Positions 17,584-29,320 are shown, counted from the first letter of the stretch. The stretch: DNA of 64,000 bases from Buxus sempervirens (GCA_947561395.2 OX387184.1:11202205-11266204); one strand, 5' to 3'. Numbers and translations: made by a program. The notes: generated by a model not told the origin, from the sequence alone.

Positions 17584-20500
17584 CTATTTCTTCACCTCCT
17601 CATACTCCGCTTCTGGCGGTTGGTCGCCACCCTGCGAACCCCCGGAAGCAGATCCTCCTGCCATGTGCTGTCCAATCTTAGACACAGCCTTGTTTGCTGT
17701 GTCAATCTTTGACTTGATCTCCTCGGCATTATCCCCAGTCGCTGCCTTTCTCAAGTCCGCAACCGCAGATTCAATCTCTGTGGCTACCTCTGCAGGGATC
17801 TTGTCCTTGTATTCATTCAAACTCTTTTCCACGCTGTAGATGGTTGTGTCCGCACTATTCTTAATATCAATCAGAGCTTTCCTCTCCTGGTCCCTTTGAG
17901 CATGCAACTCAGCCTCCTTGACCATTTTTTGGATCTCATCCTCTGAAAGTCCTCCAGACGATTTGATTGTTATTTGTTGCTCCTTACCAGTGGCCTTGTC
18001 CTTGGCAGAAACAGTAACAATCCCATTGGCATCTATGTCAAAGGTTACTTCGATCTGTGGCATACCTCTTGGAGCTGGTGGAATACCCACAAGCTCGAAC
18101 TCACCAAGAAGCTTGTTGTCTGAGGCCATTTCACGCTCACCTTGCAGTACCCGGACACCCACCTGAGTCTGGTTGTCAGCTGCTGTGGAGAACACCTGTG
18201 ATCATAGGTCCACAAGTTAATGGAGGAGAAAAAAAAATATAGAATAAGGTAAAACATACATAATTTGTAATAGCAGGTGCACCTAGTAGACTGTATGTAC
18301 CTAGCATCAGGCATACATTATAAACGTAAGGCAGATATTTGGACAAATATTGACTAGAATGCTGTGTTAATATGTGGCACAAGTAAACCTATTAATTAGA
18401 CCATCCTTGGTACAACAGTCAATGTCCTACATGAAGAGCTCAGCACCCATGAATCAGATTTATCTAATTCTCCTACAAGAACGTACATTTATGAATGATC
18501 TAATCTCTGATAAACATTTATACTGTTTCTGCATGATATTAACATGATAAAATCACCCAATGAAAATTAGACCATCAGCAGCCAATATGCTAAAAACCAA
18601 ATGGAACGCCATAGATATTACTTAGCAACATATGACTAGATGAGCATAAACTTGTCATATGACAACTGCGTAACTAGTTCTTCAATAACTCAGTCCAAAG
18701 CTGAAATTAATTCAATTTACTGACCTGACTCTTCTTTGTCGGAATGGTTGTATTTCTATTGATCAACCTTGTGAAGACACCACCAAGAGTCTCAATTCCC
18801 AGGGATAAAGGAGTGACATCCAAAAGCAGTAGCTCCTTAACATCTCCACGTAGTATACCTCCCTGAATGGCAGCTCCCATTGCAACAGCCTCATCTGGAT
18901 TAACCCCTTTGCTTGGATCCTTCCCAAATATCTCTGTAACTACTTGCTGTATTTTGGGCACACGTGTCATCCCTCCAACAAGAAGAACCTCATCCACATC
19001 CTTGGTAGTAATTCCAGCATCCTTCAAACAGCTCTTACATGGTTCCCTGGTCCTCTCAATCAAATGGTTCACCAAAGTCTCAAACTTTGATCTCGTCAAT
19101 GTGATATTCAAATGCTTCGCACCCGATGCATCAGCTGTGATGAAAGGCAAGTTGATATCAGTCTGGGTTGTAGATGAGAGTTCTATTTTCGCCTTCTCAG
19201 CTGCTTCGCGAAGCCTCTGCAAGGCGAGCCTGTCCTTTGTGAGGTCAATTGCCTCAGTCCTCTTGAACTCACTGACTAAGAAATCCAACAGGGCATTGTC
19301 AAAATCCTCCCCACCCAAGAATGTATCACCATTTGTAGCTTTGACCTAAATAAGATACAGGTAATTATAGTTACCATATAAATAGAGATCTTACTTGTAG
19401 CAGAACAACATGCACAACTTAAAACCCTCAATGAGACATAATCAAAGATATGTTGCACATGGATATAAAGCATCTTAGGTTGTAAAGTAAAATATGTACC
19501 TCGAAAACACCACTGGAGATTTCTAGAATTGAAATATCAAATGTCCCACCACCAAGATCATAGACTGCAATGAGACCCTCCTTGTTATTTAATCCATACG
19601 AAAGAGCAGCAGCAGTTGGCTCATTGATAATTCTTTGTACATCAAGAGCAGCTATTCTCCCTGCATCTTTTGTTGCTTGTCTTTGAGCATCATTGAAATA
19701 CGCAGGAACTGTGATCACAGCTTTTGTAACACCTTTCCCAAGGTAGGACTCAGCAGTTTCTTTCATCTTGGTTAAAATAAAGGCTCCAATCTGGCTTGGG
19801 GAATATTGCTGTCCATTAGCTTCAACCCATGCATCTCCATTAGGAGCCTTAACTATCTTGTATGGAACCATCTTCATCTCTTTCTGCGTCTGGGGATCAT
19901 CAAATTTCCTTCCTATAAGACGCTTAGTCCCAAAAATTGTGTTTGTCGGGTTGGTCACAGCCTGGCGTTTAGCTGGAGTTCCCACAAGAAGCTCTCCTTT
20001 TTGGTTGAAGGCAACCACCGATGGTGTGGTTCGTGCTCCTTCAGAGTTCTCAATAACTTTCGCATTCTGCACATATTTACAGCAGTGGTAAGCAATTGGC
20101 AACAGCTCCAGCAGGACACATCAATCATTATACCACAGAGAGCAAGTTATCAAATGAAAATTTCATGATGCCAGAAATCTAACCTTTCCTTCCATAATTG
20201 CAACACAGGAGTTGGTAGTACCCAAGTCAATGCCAATGACATCATTTCCAGCAGGCTTTGAGCTGTATCAGACACCGAGTTACTTAAGATATGGAACTAA
20301 TAAAAGACGATAAGATACACATGAACAATCAAATTAAGTACCTGAATGGTCTTGCTAAACTCGCCCACTTCGGAATCAGGGGAGAGGTAACATATGATGT
20401 TTTTGCATTGCCAGAAAACTACACAGCATAAAAAGACACAGGATATAAGGGATGGGCAGTCTCTAATAAATTATCCACTCATATCAAAGAATAAACAGGC

Positions 20501-22866
20501 GTCTGCATCAGCTGTACAGAAACTTTGGTTTAGCAAGATAAATAGTAAGATAAAGTGAAGATCATTACCTACAAATGTTATGTTTATGTTTATGAAATAA
20601 TTAGACTACTTTCATATACAAACACAAGGTCATGCTTCATTAAATCTTGTCAAACTGATTATTATGTAACATTTTATGACGCTATAAATGTACTTGGATT
20701 CTTCACTATCATATCAGTGTACCCAACAATCATCAACCATTGCAGTAAGATCCAAAATTGATACTTGGAACCATGGACCTCAGATGCACTATTCTCTAAA
20801 CAAGTCTCATCATGCAGATGTGTTCCCGACGCAACATTACAATATACGATTTTCCCAACAGTAGTAGATTACCATAGGCATTGGCTATAGAAGCAAACCA
20901 CTCTAGTAACAGTTGTTACCCTACCCCCAAAATGTGCCAACTTGTTACTTTTATACTCAAACACACATGTGCATGAGCATGCTGGATGGAAGGGTGAACA
21001 GGCATACAGATCCGCACAAATATCTATAAATGAAAATAATTAAAAATATTACCCATGGGATTAAAGAGGCCATTGACTTGACTTCTCAATATATATTATA
21101 GGACCCATCTGGATAAGCCAATCAAACCAGAAAATAATGCTTTCATTTTTTGGGATCTTAAAACCCCAAACTATTAGGAGTTCACAACTAGTGTTTATAA
21201 AGAAAACTGTCCGTACAGGCTATTTCAACCATAAATTTTTAACGAACTAGTCGCAGATTGGTCTAACATGTGGGAAATATGGAATGACTGCAATCCCTTA
21301 TTCGTTTAAAATTCTTTTACAGAATTACAGTATACTATATTTGATGGATATTCACTAGGATTTTCCATTAACAGATCTCAATTCAATTCCACTTTTGTCA
21401 TTATGGCTTAGAATTCAATATCCCATAACTTTAATTAACATAACAGTTAGTTAAAAAGTAAACAAACAAACCATTTTAAACAAGATGACAGCACAACATT
21501 ACTTATACAAAGGCTACCCACCAATAAGACACTGTTATTATCAGACTTAAAGCCTTGGATTTAGTAAAGAATGCCTTCATTAAGTTCCATGGGACGCAAT
21601 CTTTCTTTTAATGTTCCATGATTACAATATTTTAATAGATACTGCATTACTGGTAAAAAAAACGAATTTATTAAAGTGAATTAAAATTTAAAATATAATC
21701 ATATTTTCAAAGATGCCACAAGCATGTGGATCTTTACCACCTATAAACTTCATTCTTCTTTTGTTTAGTAGGTATCTGGGCTGTAACTATGTTGTCTAGG
21801 CCACAGCCATAAGAGAATGTTCTGTACCATATTTCAAGGCTAGGTTTTTTAAGATATAGAAAAGGAAATTCATTTTCTCCATCCATGACACATACTCAGT
21901 GAACCTGAGGATAACATTAAAAAGGATAACACTCAAAAGATTAAAAGTATCAGACTGACAGCAAAACAAAATCAGCGTCATTATCACATTGATAATTCTA
22001 AAATCCTCAAAAGTCCAGCATACCCGTTAGAGCTTATTATTGGTCACTTAATATGCAAATTAAGCTTACTATTGGTCACTTTTTTCATAACCAATGTAAT
22101 TTGCTTCATTCACTAATATTTCCCTCATACTCTTCCCCAACTTTTCCTCACTTCCTCCCATTAAATAACCACAATAGCTACTTATTTGGGTATAATATAG
22201 CAACCAATTAAATGGAAGCCGAGACTTCTAAATTACAAAGCAATCTCATCACAAAAAATGCCTTCCTACAACAATAAGAACAGAAGAAAAAATGACATAG
22301 GATAATTGAGTTCATAGATAATTATCGCCAGACAAAACCCTATAATATAAGAGCTTCAACTGAATAATTTAAGGTAATAATACGTATCAGAACTTCGATG
22401 AACGAAAAAGGCCAGAACCTATATCTCATCAAACGCCACACACACACACACACACACCAGAACACACAAGGATTGTTGCTCTCCTCAACCTGAAAAACTG
22501 AAGAACCAAGGTCACGAAAGCAATTGAATATACCGAAAAGACAAATCCAAACACACACAAAAAAAAAAAATGAAACGAAAGGAAATTCATCAAAGGCATC
22601 AAAATCACAAAATGAAGGAACATAATCATTTAGTTACGGCCGAAATTTTTTCTACCATCATCCGACGAATCACATAGAAAACGTATGAAATAAGAAGTAC
22701 AGTCGGTAAATACTTTAAATTATAGAAATTCGAGCAAAGAATAAATTCTGAGATAGGAGCATGTCACGAACTATAAGATGAAATTACATACGGATCTGTA
22801 AGAAGATACGGAAGAGGAATAGATATCCCGACGTCTTAGAGATCTCAGAAGAACTGACGTAGCCAT
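17584..22866 (-). CDS. mtHSC70: Mitochondrial heat shock protein 70 (mtHSC70)
   Basis: Six minus-strand exons give 676 codons plus stop: 22866-22792, 20418-20342, 20262-20184, 20066-19500, 19345-18725 and 18195-17584. All junctions are GT-AG and keep frame; the length fits Arabidopsis mtHSC70-1 (about 682 aa). Residues 1 to about 50 ([14 protein letters not shown]...) are Arg/Ser-rich and acid-poor, a mitochondrial presequence. The DnaK fold follows: IDLGTTNS at 62-69, the ATPase phosphate loop [16 protein letters not shown]-type motif ([16 protein letters not shown]), the substrate-binding domain and the C-terminal tail ending EAEYEEVKK, characteristic of the mitochondrial clade. It is the chaperone and import motor of the matrix, working with a J protein and a GrpE factor. 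Intron 1 is about 2.4 kb, far longer than the others. It converges on CIPK8. Confidence 0.97.
22435..22458. repeat. (CA)n microsatellite
   Basis: A run of CA dinucleotides in intron 1 of the mtHSP70 gene. Confidence 0.9.
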
Positions 22867-22970
22867 GATCGATGCTTGCCTTGGCGAACCAGAAGAGTGG
22901 TTTAGGGTTTAAGCGGTTTAGGGCTTCGAAAAGCTTCGCAAAGAACGTAGAAGAAAAGGCTTCCCCGTTC

Positions 22971-22977
22971 TATATAA
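22971..22977 (-). promoter_or_regulatory. Candidate TATA box of mtHSP70
   Basis: TTATATA on the minus strand lies about 105 bp before the mtHSP70 start codon, followed by a GC-rich leader. Position and sequence fit a plant TATA box. Confidence 0.65.
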
Positions 22978-23171
22978 TTAACGCGTGAAGTCGCTCAAGC
23001 TTAATCGGACATTCTAGACACTAGCTGAACTGAACCAGTTCTAGTTAAGTAGGTCAAATGACGGGTTTACCCTTCAAATCGAAGAAGTTCTACTGTTACT
23101 TTTGTTATTAGCCTTTTTGAGAATTCCCTTTTTTTTCCATTTGGGGAAAATAGTCTAGCATGTGAGGCTTA

Positions 23172-24173
23172 GGTAGCGTTTGGGATTGCTAGTGCTTAGG
23201 GATCAGTACTTAAATAATAAGTTGGCTTATTTAAGTACTGATCCATAGTTATAAAAAAGTGCTTATATGACAAGTTGGGTGTTTGGTAAATACATTTATT
23301 TAAGCACTTAATAATATAATAAATGTTTTTTAGTTAAGGAAATTATTTGGTAAAAATATGTATTAGACCGGTTACTTTTTTATTTTATCCAAACCGAACA
23401 AGTCTGTTTCACGTTTCTCTGGCTTTTCTTCCCAAATCACCACGTCTCTCCCACCAATAACCGGCAGCATTAGCGGCGGCGGCAGCACCTGAAATCTGGA
23501 ATTCACGGTCATCCTCCGGCAGGCAAGAGGCGAAGAAGCCATAGAACTGGAAGCACCCTCGGCATCGTATCTTCGACAAGAAAAACTACTCGAACTCTCC
23601 GACTCGCTCACGTCGGTGCTGAGGCCGTAGCTCTCAAAGCGCTCACTCTGTTGATTGTAATCGTCTTCCGACGAAACACTCCCCATTGATCAAAACAAAA
23701 CGCTCTAAACCCTTTGAAGTTCACTCGTAATCCAAGATCTCAGCCGCAAATTTGCTCCAGCGAGGAATCGTCACTTACTGGGTTCGATAGAAGAAGATAC
23801 TTCACATGATTTGAGAGAATCACAGAAGATTAGTGATGGTGAGAAGGAAAAAGGGAAAAGCATAGATAAAGCACGCCTCTACCTCTGTCGATTTCCTCTT
23901 CGTCCATCGGTCGAAACCGTCAACTCATTTCGTGTTAGACAATTCAACATCTCTCCCTCTCGGACTTTTATCGGAACAGAGAAAGATGGCTTATCGAAAC
24001 AGAGGAAGGAGAAGCCACTCTCAGGTGCTTCTCCTTATGGGTCATATTCCTCTTTTTCTTATGGGTAAGTACTTACCCATCTAAGATAACCAAACAGATT
24101 TTAAGCTTAAATAAGTGCTTTAATAAGCCATAAGCTCAAATAAACACTTATTTAAGCAATCCCAAATGCAGCC
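23172..24173. mobile_element. Harbinger-like element (1,002 bp) with captured RopGEF exon (Pack-type)
   Basis: The ends GGTAGCGTTTGGGATTGCT and the complement of GGCTGCATTTGGGATTGCT form terminal inverted repeats. They are flanked by a TTA trinucleotide on both sides (23169-23171 and 24174-24176), the target duplication of PIF/Harbinger elements. Inner subterminal repeats of AAATAAGTGC type occur at both ends. Instead of a transposase the middle carries a host gene piece (see the RopGEF fragment), so this is a gene-capturing non-autonomous element. Confidence 0.82.
23372..23686 (-). pseudogene. Captured first exon of a RopGEF gene (PRONE-family N terminus)
   Basis: A 104-codon minus-strand frame starts MGSVSSEDDYNQQSERFESY and continues through SESESSSSFSCRR, EGASSS and LPVIGGRDVVIWEEKPEKR, ending its resemblance at ETDL. 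This is the variable N-terminal region of RopGEF1-type Rop guanine nucleotide exchange factors, up to the point just before the conserved PRONE catalytic domain. The PRONE domain is absent: after ETDL the frame runs about ten codons into element sequence and stops. The frame has no premature stop before that. It sits inside a Harbinger-like element, so it is a captured copy, not the parental gene. The flank at 23690-24050 is probably the parental 5' leader. Confidence 0.85.
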
Positions 24174-24176
24174 TTA

Positions 24177-24857
24177 AGCACGCAAAATAAGGTCCGTCAA
24201 CTTAAAATCTGAAACGCTGCAGATAAAGAAAGATTGGGTGGCCCCACTTGAAAGAGTTAACTGTCTAATTTTTAGTTTTTGTATTCAATAAAATTTGGAT
24301 ATTTCAATTTATGTATTTTTTTTATGTATTTAGAGAATTACCCAGCATTCAAAAGAATAAAAATTAAATCCTAACATGAACTCCTCTTCCAACTTTAGCC
24401 ATCGAATATTATAATTTATGTTTTTATATTCATATCTTAAACTAGTTTTGTTATATTACTAATTCATCTCATAAATTTGTAGTAATTTTCTTGCTTAGTT
24501 CATTGATATATAAGAAACCTTTATACATAAGCATGAATATTTTAAGTGTTTTTCTAATAAATTGCAAAAAAAAGAAAAAAGGCAAAAAACAGGCTTAATT
24601 GAGCCAGGCTCAGGCTTCTTTCTTTTTTTTAGGGCCGCGCTTAGGTTTGAGTATGAAGCCTAAAAACCGGGCCGGGCTGGATGGTATAACACGTACATGA
24701 TGGAGGGTCACTACATCCAAGATGGCTAACCTGGTGGTCCTAAAGTATGGGCCTGACCCATGCATTTAAAACGCTTGAAGGGCTTTATGTCCGCCTGTTT
24801 GGCCTGAGGCAGTCCATAGCTGAACCACTTCTTTTGTTGGTAAGATAGCTGAACCGC
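24177..24857. other. Spacer with decayed GC-rich repeat scraps
   Basis: No gene. Between about 24585 and 24830 there are GGGCCGGGC and AGCCAGGCTCAGGC motifs that recall the subterminal regions of GC-rich hAT elements such as the one at 10913-11675, but no ends or target duplication are preserved. Confidence 0.4.
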
Positions 24858-24885
24858 TTCACACTTCACACTTTTTTTTTTTTTT

Positions 24886-25074
24886 GGAACTCAGGGTATC
24901 CAGGTCCGCTTACGCTCAACCGATTAATCCCTGAGGGCCCATGCAAGACCCTACAACCTACATGAGCCGGTTAAGTCTAAGGCTCCCTTATGCAGGTAGC
25001 CCCAAAGAATTGATAACACCCAAGAAGTTTTGAACCTGAGACCTTGGAGGGAGCACACCCCCAGAGTCCAAGCC
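24886..25074 (-). mobile_element. SINE, family A (tRNA-like body, poly-A tail)
   Basis: On the minus strand the unit starts GGCTTGGACTCTGGGGGTG, has a B-box-like AGGTTCAAAACTTC, and ends with 14 A (plus-strand T at 24872-24885). The same body (CCAAGGTCT, then TTGGGTG.TATCAATTC) recurs in the unit at 61571-61760. Direct repeats TTCACACTTCACAC flank it at 24858-24871 and 25075-25088. The A box is not obvious, so the 5' end may be truncated. Confidence 0.75.
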
Positions 25075-25098
25075 TTCACACTTCACACTTTTTTTTTT

Positions 25099-25254
25099 AG
25101 AGTTAGGGCCCTTCGTGTTGAAGGGGCCCTCCAAAAATAGGCTTATGCCGCTGATTGCGGCGTGCACACAGTATTCTTTAGTAAAAGGCGAAAGAATATT
25201 TCGCTCTGTGCCCGCCGCATGGCTGCGTTAATAGTTATTTGTAGAAAATGCTCT
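25099..25254 (-). mobile_element. Hairpin-rich retroposed sequence of unknown family
   Basis: On the minus strand this 156-bp unit ends in about 10 A (plus-strand T at 25089-25098) and is flanked by the same direct repeat TTCACACTTCACAC at 25075-25088 and 25255-25268, as expected of LINE-driven retroposition. It lacks clear A and B boxes. It contains a chain of perfect or near-perfect stems: GGGCCCTTC/GAAGGGGCCC, GCCGC/GCGGC and ATTCTTT/AAAGAAT. It may be a SINE of unusual type or a retroposed structured RNA. Confidence 0.55.
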
Positions 25255-25270
25255 TTCACACTTCACACTT

Positions 25271-26380
25271 GGTAATTACTGTTGTAACTGAAAATAATGA
25301 ATCATGGACGAAAGTCACGAAATCTTTCATATCTATTTTGTTCTAATGTTCGTCCATTAAACAATTAGTACTCCAGGGTATACGTGGACAACCTTCTAAC
25401 GGTCCACGAAGAATCAAACGATAAAGATTTAACACTACTGACTGGCTTTTCAAAGCCCAGATCATTGGTGCCACTATGCCTTTTGTTGGTTCCAAAAGTT
25501 TCCTCTTTCATCAATCGGATCAATGTAAGGAATTTTTTGTTTCTTCTGGAGTGATCCCAAGCTTTAATTCCCATGAATGCAAAAGGGAAGATAGATGCTC
25601 CAAATTTCACATTGTACGCCATAATCATTCCAAGTATGCCAATCCAAGAGAGACGGCAACTCTCAACCTTAATGGCCCATTGATGGTGAAATCCCACAAT
25701 ATTCTATTATCATGTAACCTGGATTTTTCTGCAGACTTCTGCACATTGGTAAACACATAAAAGTCCCTAACGTCTCATACAAAGCTACTCAGAATGAGGA
25801 CATTTTGTTTGTCCGTCCTTTCGCTAAAGACAGAACAGAGGAACCATCATCTTGTTCCGTCGAAGAACGTCACATCCATAGATGGCCAGGTTGATACACG
25901 TAATGGCCGTCGCGCAATCCGTGGAAACGTTAACAGAAGAAGAATATAATCCCGGATTTTTCAAGCTCAAATTGGAAGCAATAATCAGACGTCGTAATCA
26001 TTCCATAAAGTTCAAAGCCAACGAGGAACAAGTTGTAGCTTTTCGATCAGGACGAACCGGAAGCTGAAGTTTCAATGAAGAGGCCTCATTACAAGCTTTG
26101 GAAGCAACTCCTAACAGTGCCCCACCAGCTGTTTGTACGGCTTCTGACTCATCCTTTCGATCCCTTTAACTCTCCTTCTACCCCCCCAAACCCAATTGGG
26201 CCGGAGATCGATCGATCGAGCAAAAGAGCAATAGAAATCGTTTCTCAAACAGTGTAGTAGTTCTCTCCTCTCTCCTTTTTCACAATCATTCAATCAATCA
26301 AATCTCCTTTCTGTTCCATGTATTAATAAATCCTCTCCCAGAATACTCTGTTTTGATTTGTTCTTGAAAGGTGATAATAT
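25271..26380. other. Spacer and probable STR2 promoter region
   Basis: Short open frames occur on both strands but none resembles a known protein. The last 400 bp are probably the STR2 promoter and 5' leader. There is no strong TATA box; a CTTC/MYCS-like motif is annotated separately. Confidence 0.4.
25850..25857 (+). promoter_or_regulatory. Possible CTTC/MYCS-like element upstream of STR2
   Basis: TCTTGTTC at about 525 bp before the STR2 start codon matches the core (TCTTGTT) of the motif enriched in promoters of arbuscular-mycorrhiza-induced transporter genes. A 7-base match is weak evidence on its own. Confidence 0.3.
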
Positions 26381-28805
26381 ATGGCCAAGCGTAATGATCA
26401 TCAGCCTGAAGCAGTGATCGATATAGTGAAGCCTTCCAGTTTCACTACTGGTGGGTTAGAATTCTCCAGCCTGACTTACTCGGTGACCAAGAAGACCAAG
26501 GTCGACGGGAAATGGAAAAAGCAAGACGTGGACTTGCTGAACAAGATAACTGGGTATGCACCAAAAGGTTGCGTCACGGCTGTAATGGGGCCTAGTGGTG
26601 CAGGGAAGTCCACCTTCTTGGATGGGTTAGCCGGACGAATCGCCAGTGGAAGCCTCAAGGGTAAGGTGTCCTTGGATGGGATGGAGATGAGCCCAAGCTT
26701 GATCAAGAGAACATCTGCCTATGTCATGCAGGAGGATCGGCTCTTCCCCATGCTTACAGTGTACGAGACCTTGATGTTTGCAGCTGATTTTCGTTTGGGA
26801 TCGATCTCCCGGGAAGATAAGAAACAGCGCGTCGAGAAGTTGATTGAGCAGCTTGGATTAATGGTAGGTGCATTCTGCATGAATGATTCCAATTCTTCTT
26901 CAATTCTCTGTCTGGCTAATTACTCATAAAGTTTTTATTTTTGGCTACTTTGAGTTACAGTCATCTAGGAATACTTACATAGGTGATGAAGGGAATCGGG
27001 GAGTGTCAGGAGGTGAGCGTCGCCGCGTCTCGATTGGAGTCGACATAATCCATGGCCCATCTTTGCTGTTCCTGGATGAACCAACTTCTGGTCTAGACTC
27101 CACCAGTGCACATAGTGTGATTGAAAAGGTGCACCATATTGCAAGATCAGGCAGCACTGTAATTCTCACCATTCATCAGCCCTCATACAGGATCCTACAG
27201 CTTCTGGATCACCTAATTGTACTTGCTCGTGGCCAACTCATGTTCCAAGGATCGCCACAGAATGTAGGCTTGTACTTGTCACGCATGGGTCGAAAGCTCC
27301 CCAAAGGTGAAAACCCTATAGAGTACCTCATGGATGTGATACAAGAGTATGATCTGTCTGAGTTTGGTGTAAGGGCGCTGGCCGAATTTGCTCTTAATGG
27401 GATGAAACCCCCGCCAATCTCTGCCGATGAGTACATCTCAGAGTCAATAGTTACGCCAACACCGCCACGACCACCACCTCCACAGGCAAGTGACAAGGAA
27501 ACAAGGACTGGAAAGCGTCTTCACCTATCAACTGGGTCTGGTTTACGTGGTGTGCCTAGTAAGTTTGATCATAGCGTGAGAAGCCCTTGGGCATCATCGA
27601 AGTCGTCAATGTGGGGTGGGAGCCAAAGCGGGATTATGGAGACACTGAGGTTTACGCCGTCTCGGCCACAGGCAGCTGATCCAAAGATGCACAATCCAAT
27701 GAGGTAACTCTCAGCTTCTTTCAATGAATTAACCATGGAATATATTAGTTTCTTTGTTAGTCATCAAATTATGCGATCTTCATTCCTGGTTTCATCCATC
27801 CATGGCTGCGTGTACTGCAGTTCATCTCCAGGCTACTACGCCTACTCAAACGAGATATTAGCCGCCACCTCAACACCTCGCAGCAGCGACTACACCGTCG
27901 ACGAGAACGACTACTTGACTCCCGATAATACTGCAACCCCCCCGCCACCACACCTGCTAGGACCAAAGTTCTCCAACTCTTTCTTCTCTGAAATTTGGGT
28001 TCTCATGCGTCGAAATTTCACCAACATTCGACGTACCCCGGAGCTTTTCCTGTCAAGGCAGATGGTCCTCACGTTCATGGGTGTCATGATGGCTACTATG
28101 TTCAAGAACCCTGAAGATAACACGCAAGGGATTACCAACCGGTTCAGCTTCTTCATCTTCACCGTTTGCCTATTCTTCTTCTCTTCCAATGATGCTGTCC
28201 CTGCATTCATCCAAGAGCGCTTCATCTTTGTTCGCGAGACCTCCCATAATGCCTATCGAGCCTCTTCTTATGCCATCTCCGGTCTCATCACTTACCTTCC
28301 CTTCCTTGCTGTACAGGCAGGAACATACGCCTTGATTGTTTGGTTCGCCTTACGCCTTCGTGGTCCATTTTTATACTTCTTCCTTGTGCTCTACGTGTCT
28401 CTTCTGTCAACCAATTCCTTCGTCGTCTTTGTGAGCTCCGTTGTACCCAATTACATACTGGGTTACGCCGCGGTTATTGCCTTCACTGCACTTTTCTTCT
28501 TGTTCTGTGGCTACTTCTTGAACAGCCACAATATTCCTCCATATTGGCGATGGATGAACAAGATCTCCACAATGACCTATCCTTACGAAGGGCTGTTGAT
28601 GAACCAGTATCAAACAGATCACATTTTTGGGGAGGACCAAGCTGGACATAAATTCACTGGAAATGCCATCTTAGAAAGCTTAAACATCGACACAGATCCT
28701 GCCAGGAAATGGGACAAAATTCTTATAATGTTAGGATGGGCTGTTCTTTATAGGGTTTTGTTTTACTTGATCCTGCGATTTGCGTCCAAGAACAAGAGGA
28801 CGTAA
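26381..28805 (+). CDS. STR2: Half-size ABCG transporter, STR2 orthologue
   Basis: Three exons, 26381-26863, 26961-27703 and 27821-28805, give 736 codons plus stop (Medicago STR2 is close to this length). The nucleotide-binding domain comes first: Walker A GPSGAGKS at 70-77, Q-loop region (YVMQEDRLFPMLTV), signature VSGGERRR from 176, Walker B LLFLDEPTSGLD at 196-207 and switch His233 in TIHQPS. A Pro-rich linker follows, then a membrane domain with about six segments and the phrases FFSSNDAVPAFIQERFIFVR and RETSHNAYRASSYAISGL. The N terminus (VIDIVKP, GGLEFSSLTYSVTKK) and the whole NBD match STR2 better than STR. STR and STR2 form a heterodimer in the periarbuscular membrane and are thought to export lipid to the fungus; STR is not in this window. 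No frame breaks were seen. Confidence 0.95.
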
Positions 28806-28842
28806 GGGCGTTGGGGGCACAGATCTCCTGCATTTGTCATTA

Positions 28843-28952
28843 GACAAGAAATTCTTATAGTGTTGGAATATGCTATTCTTTATGGGGTTTTGTTTTACTT
28901 AATCCTGCGCTTTTTTGTGTCCAAGAACAAGAACGTCAGGACATTGGGAAAG
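28843..28952 (+). pseudogene. Decayed tandem repeat of the STR2 last-exon end
   Basis: The end of STR2 at about 28713-28818 (KILIMLGWAVLYRVLFYL, ILRFASKNKRT) recurs directly downstream as a diverged copy reading ILIVLEYAILYGVLFYL, then ILRFFVSKNKN. The repeat unit is about 130 bp. It lies after the STR2 stop codon, has no splice acceptor of its own and is probably only 3'-UTR sequence. Confidence 0.85.
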
Positions 28953-28965
28953 CGATTTGCATCTT

Positions 28966-29320
28966 TCCTACAAACACAAACATTGCTTTGTGAAATTGTG
29001 TCCTTTGATTATCTTCTCTCTATTTTTTTCCCCTTACTCTGTTCTTGTTATTTGGGTTACTGTTGATACATGAATGTGTAGAGTGGGATCAAGTGACTCT
29101 AGTAAGTGCCATTCTACAGAAAAAAAAAAAGGACTGTAGTAAGTGCCATGATATTTGCTTAAATCAACTGAATTTGTTATTCAAGGAAGATCATAAGAAA
29201 AACTTTGAAGTTTTGTTCCAACCTTCGGAAATATTTTACGAATCTGCTTGTCAAATTGTCAGGACTAAGTAACTTCTAATCCTCTACAAGGTTTGTTTGT
29301 TCTAATCTTTTCTATTTGTT
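28966..29320. other. STR2 3' flank up to the duplication border
   Basis: No coding signal was recognised. The sequence shared with 55351 onward starts at 29321. Confidence 0.5.

Noticed and set aside
17546-20168. Several long plus-strand frames opposite the mtHSP70 exons (for example 18867-19349)
   Set aside because: They are antisense shadows of the conserved HSP70 coding exons, with no family resemblance of their own.
25365-25760. Overlapping frames of 94 and 110 codons on both strands before STR2
   Set aside because: No resemblance to a known protein, no splice or start context, and both strands are open, as happens by chance.
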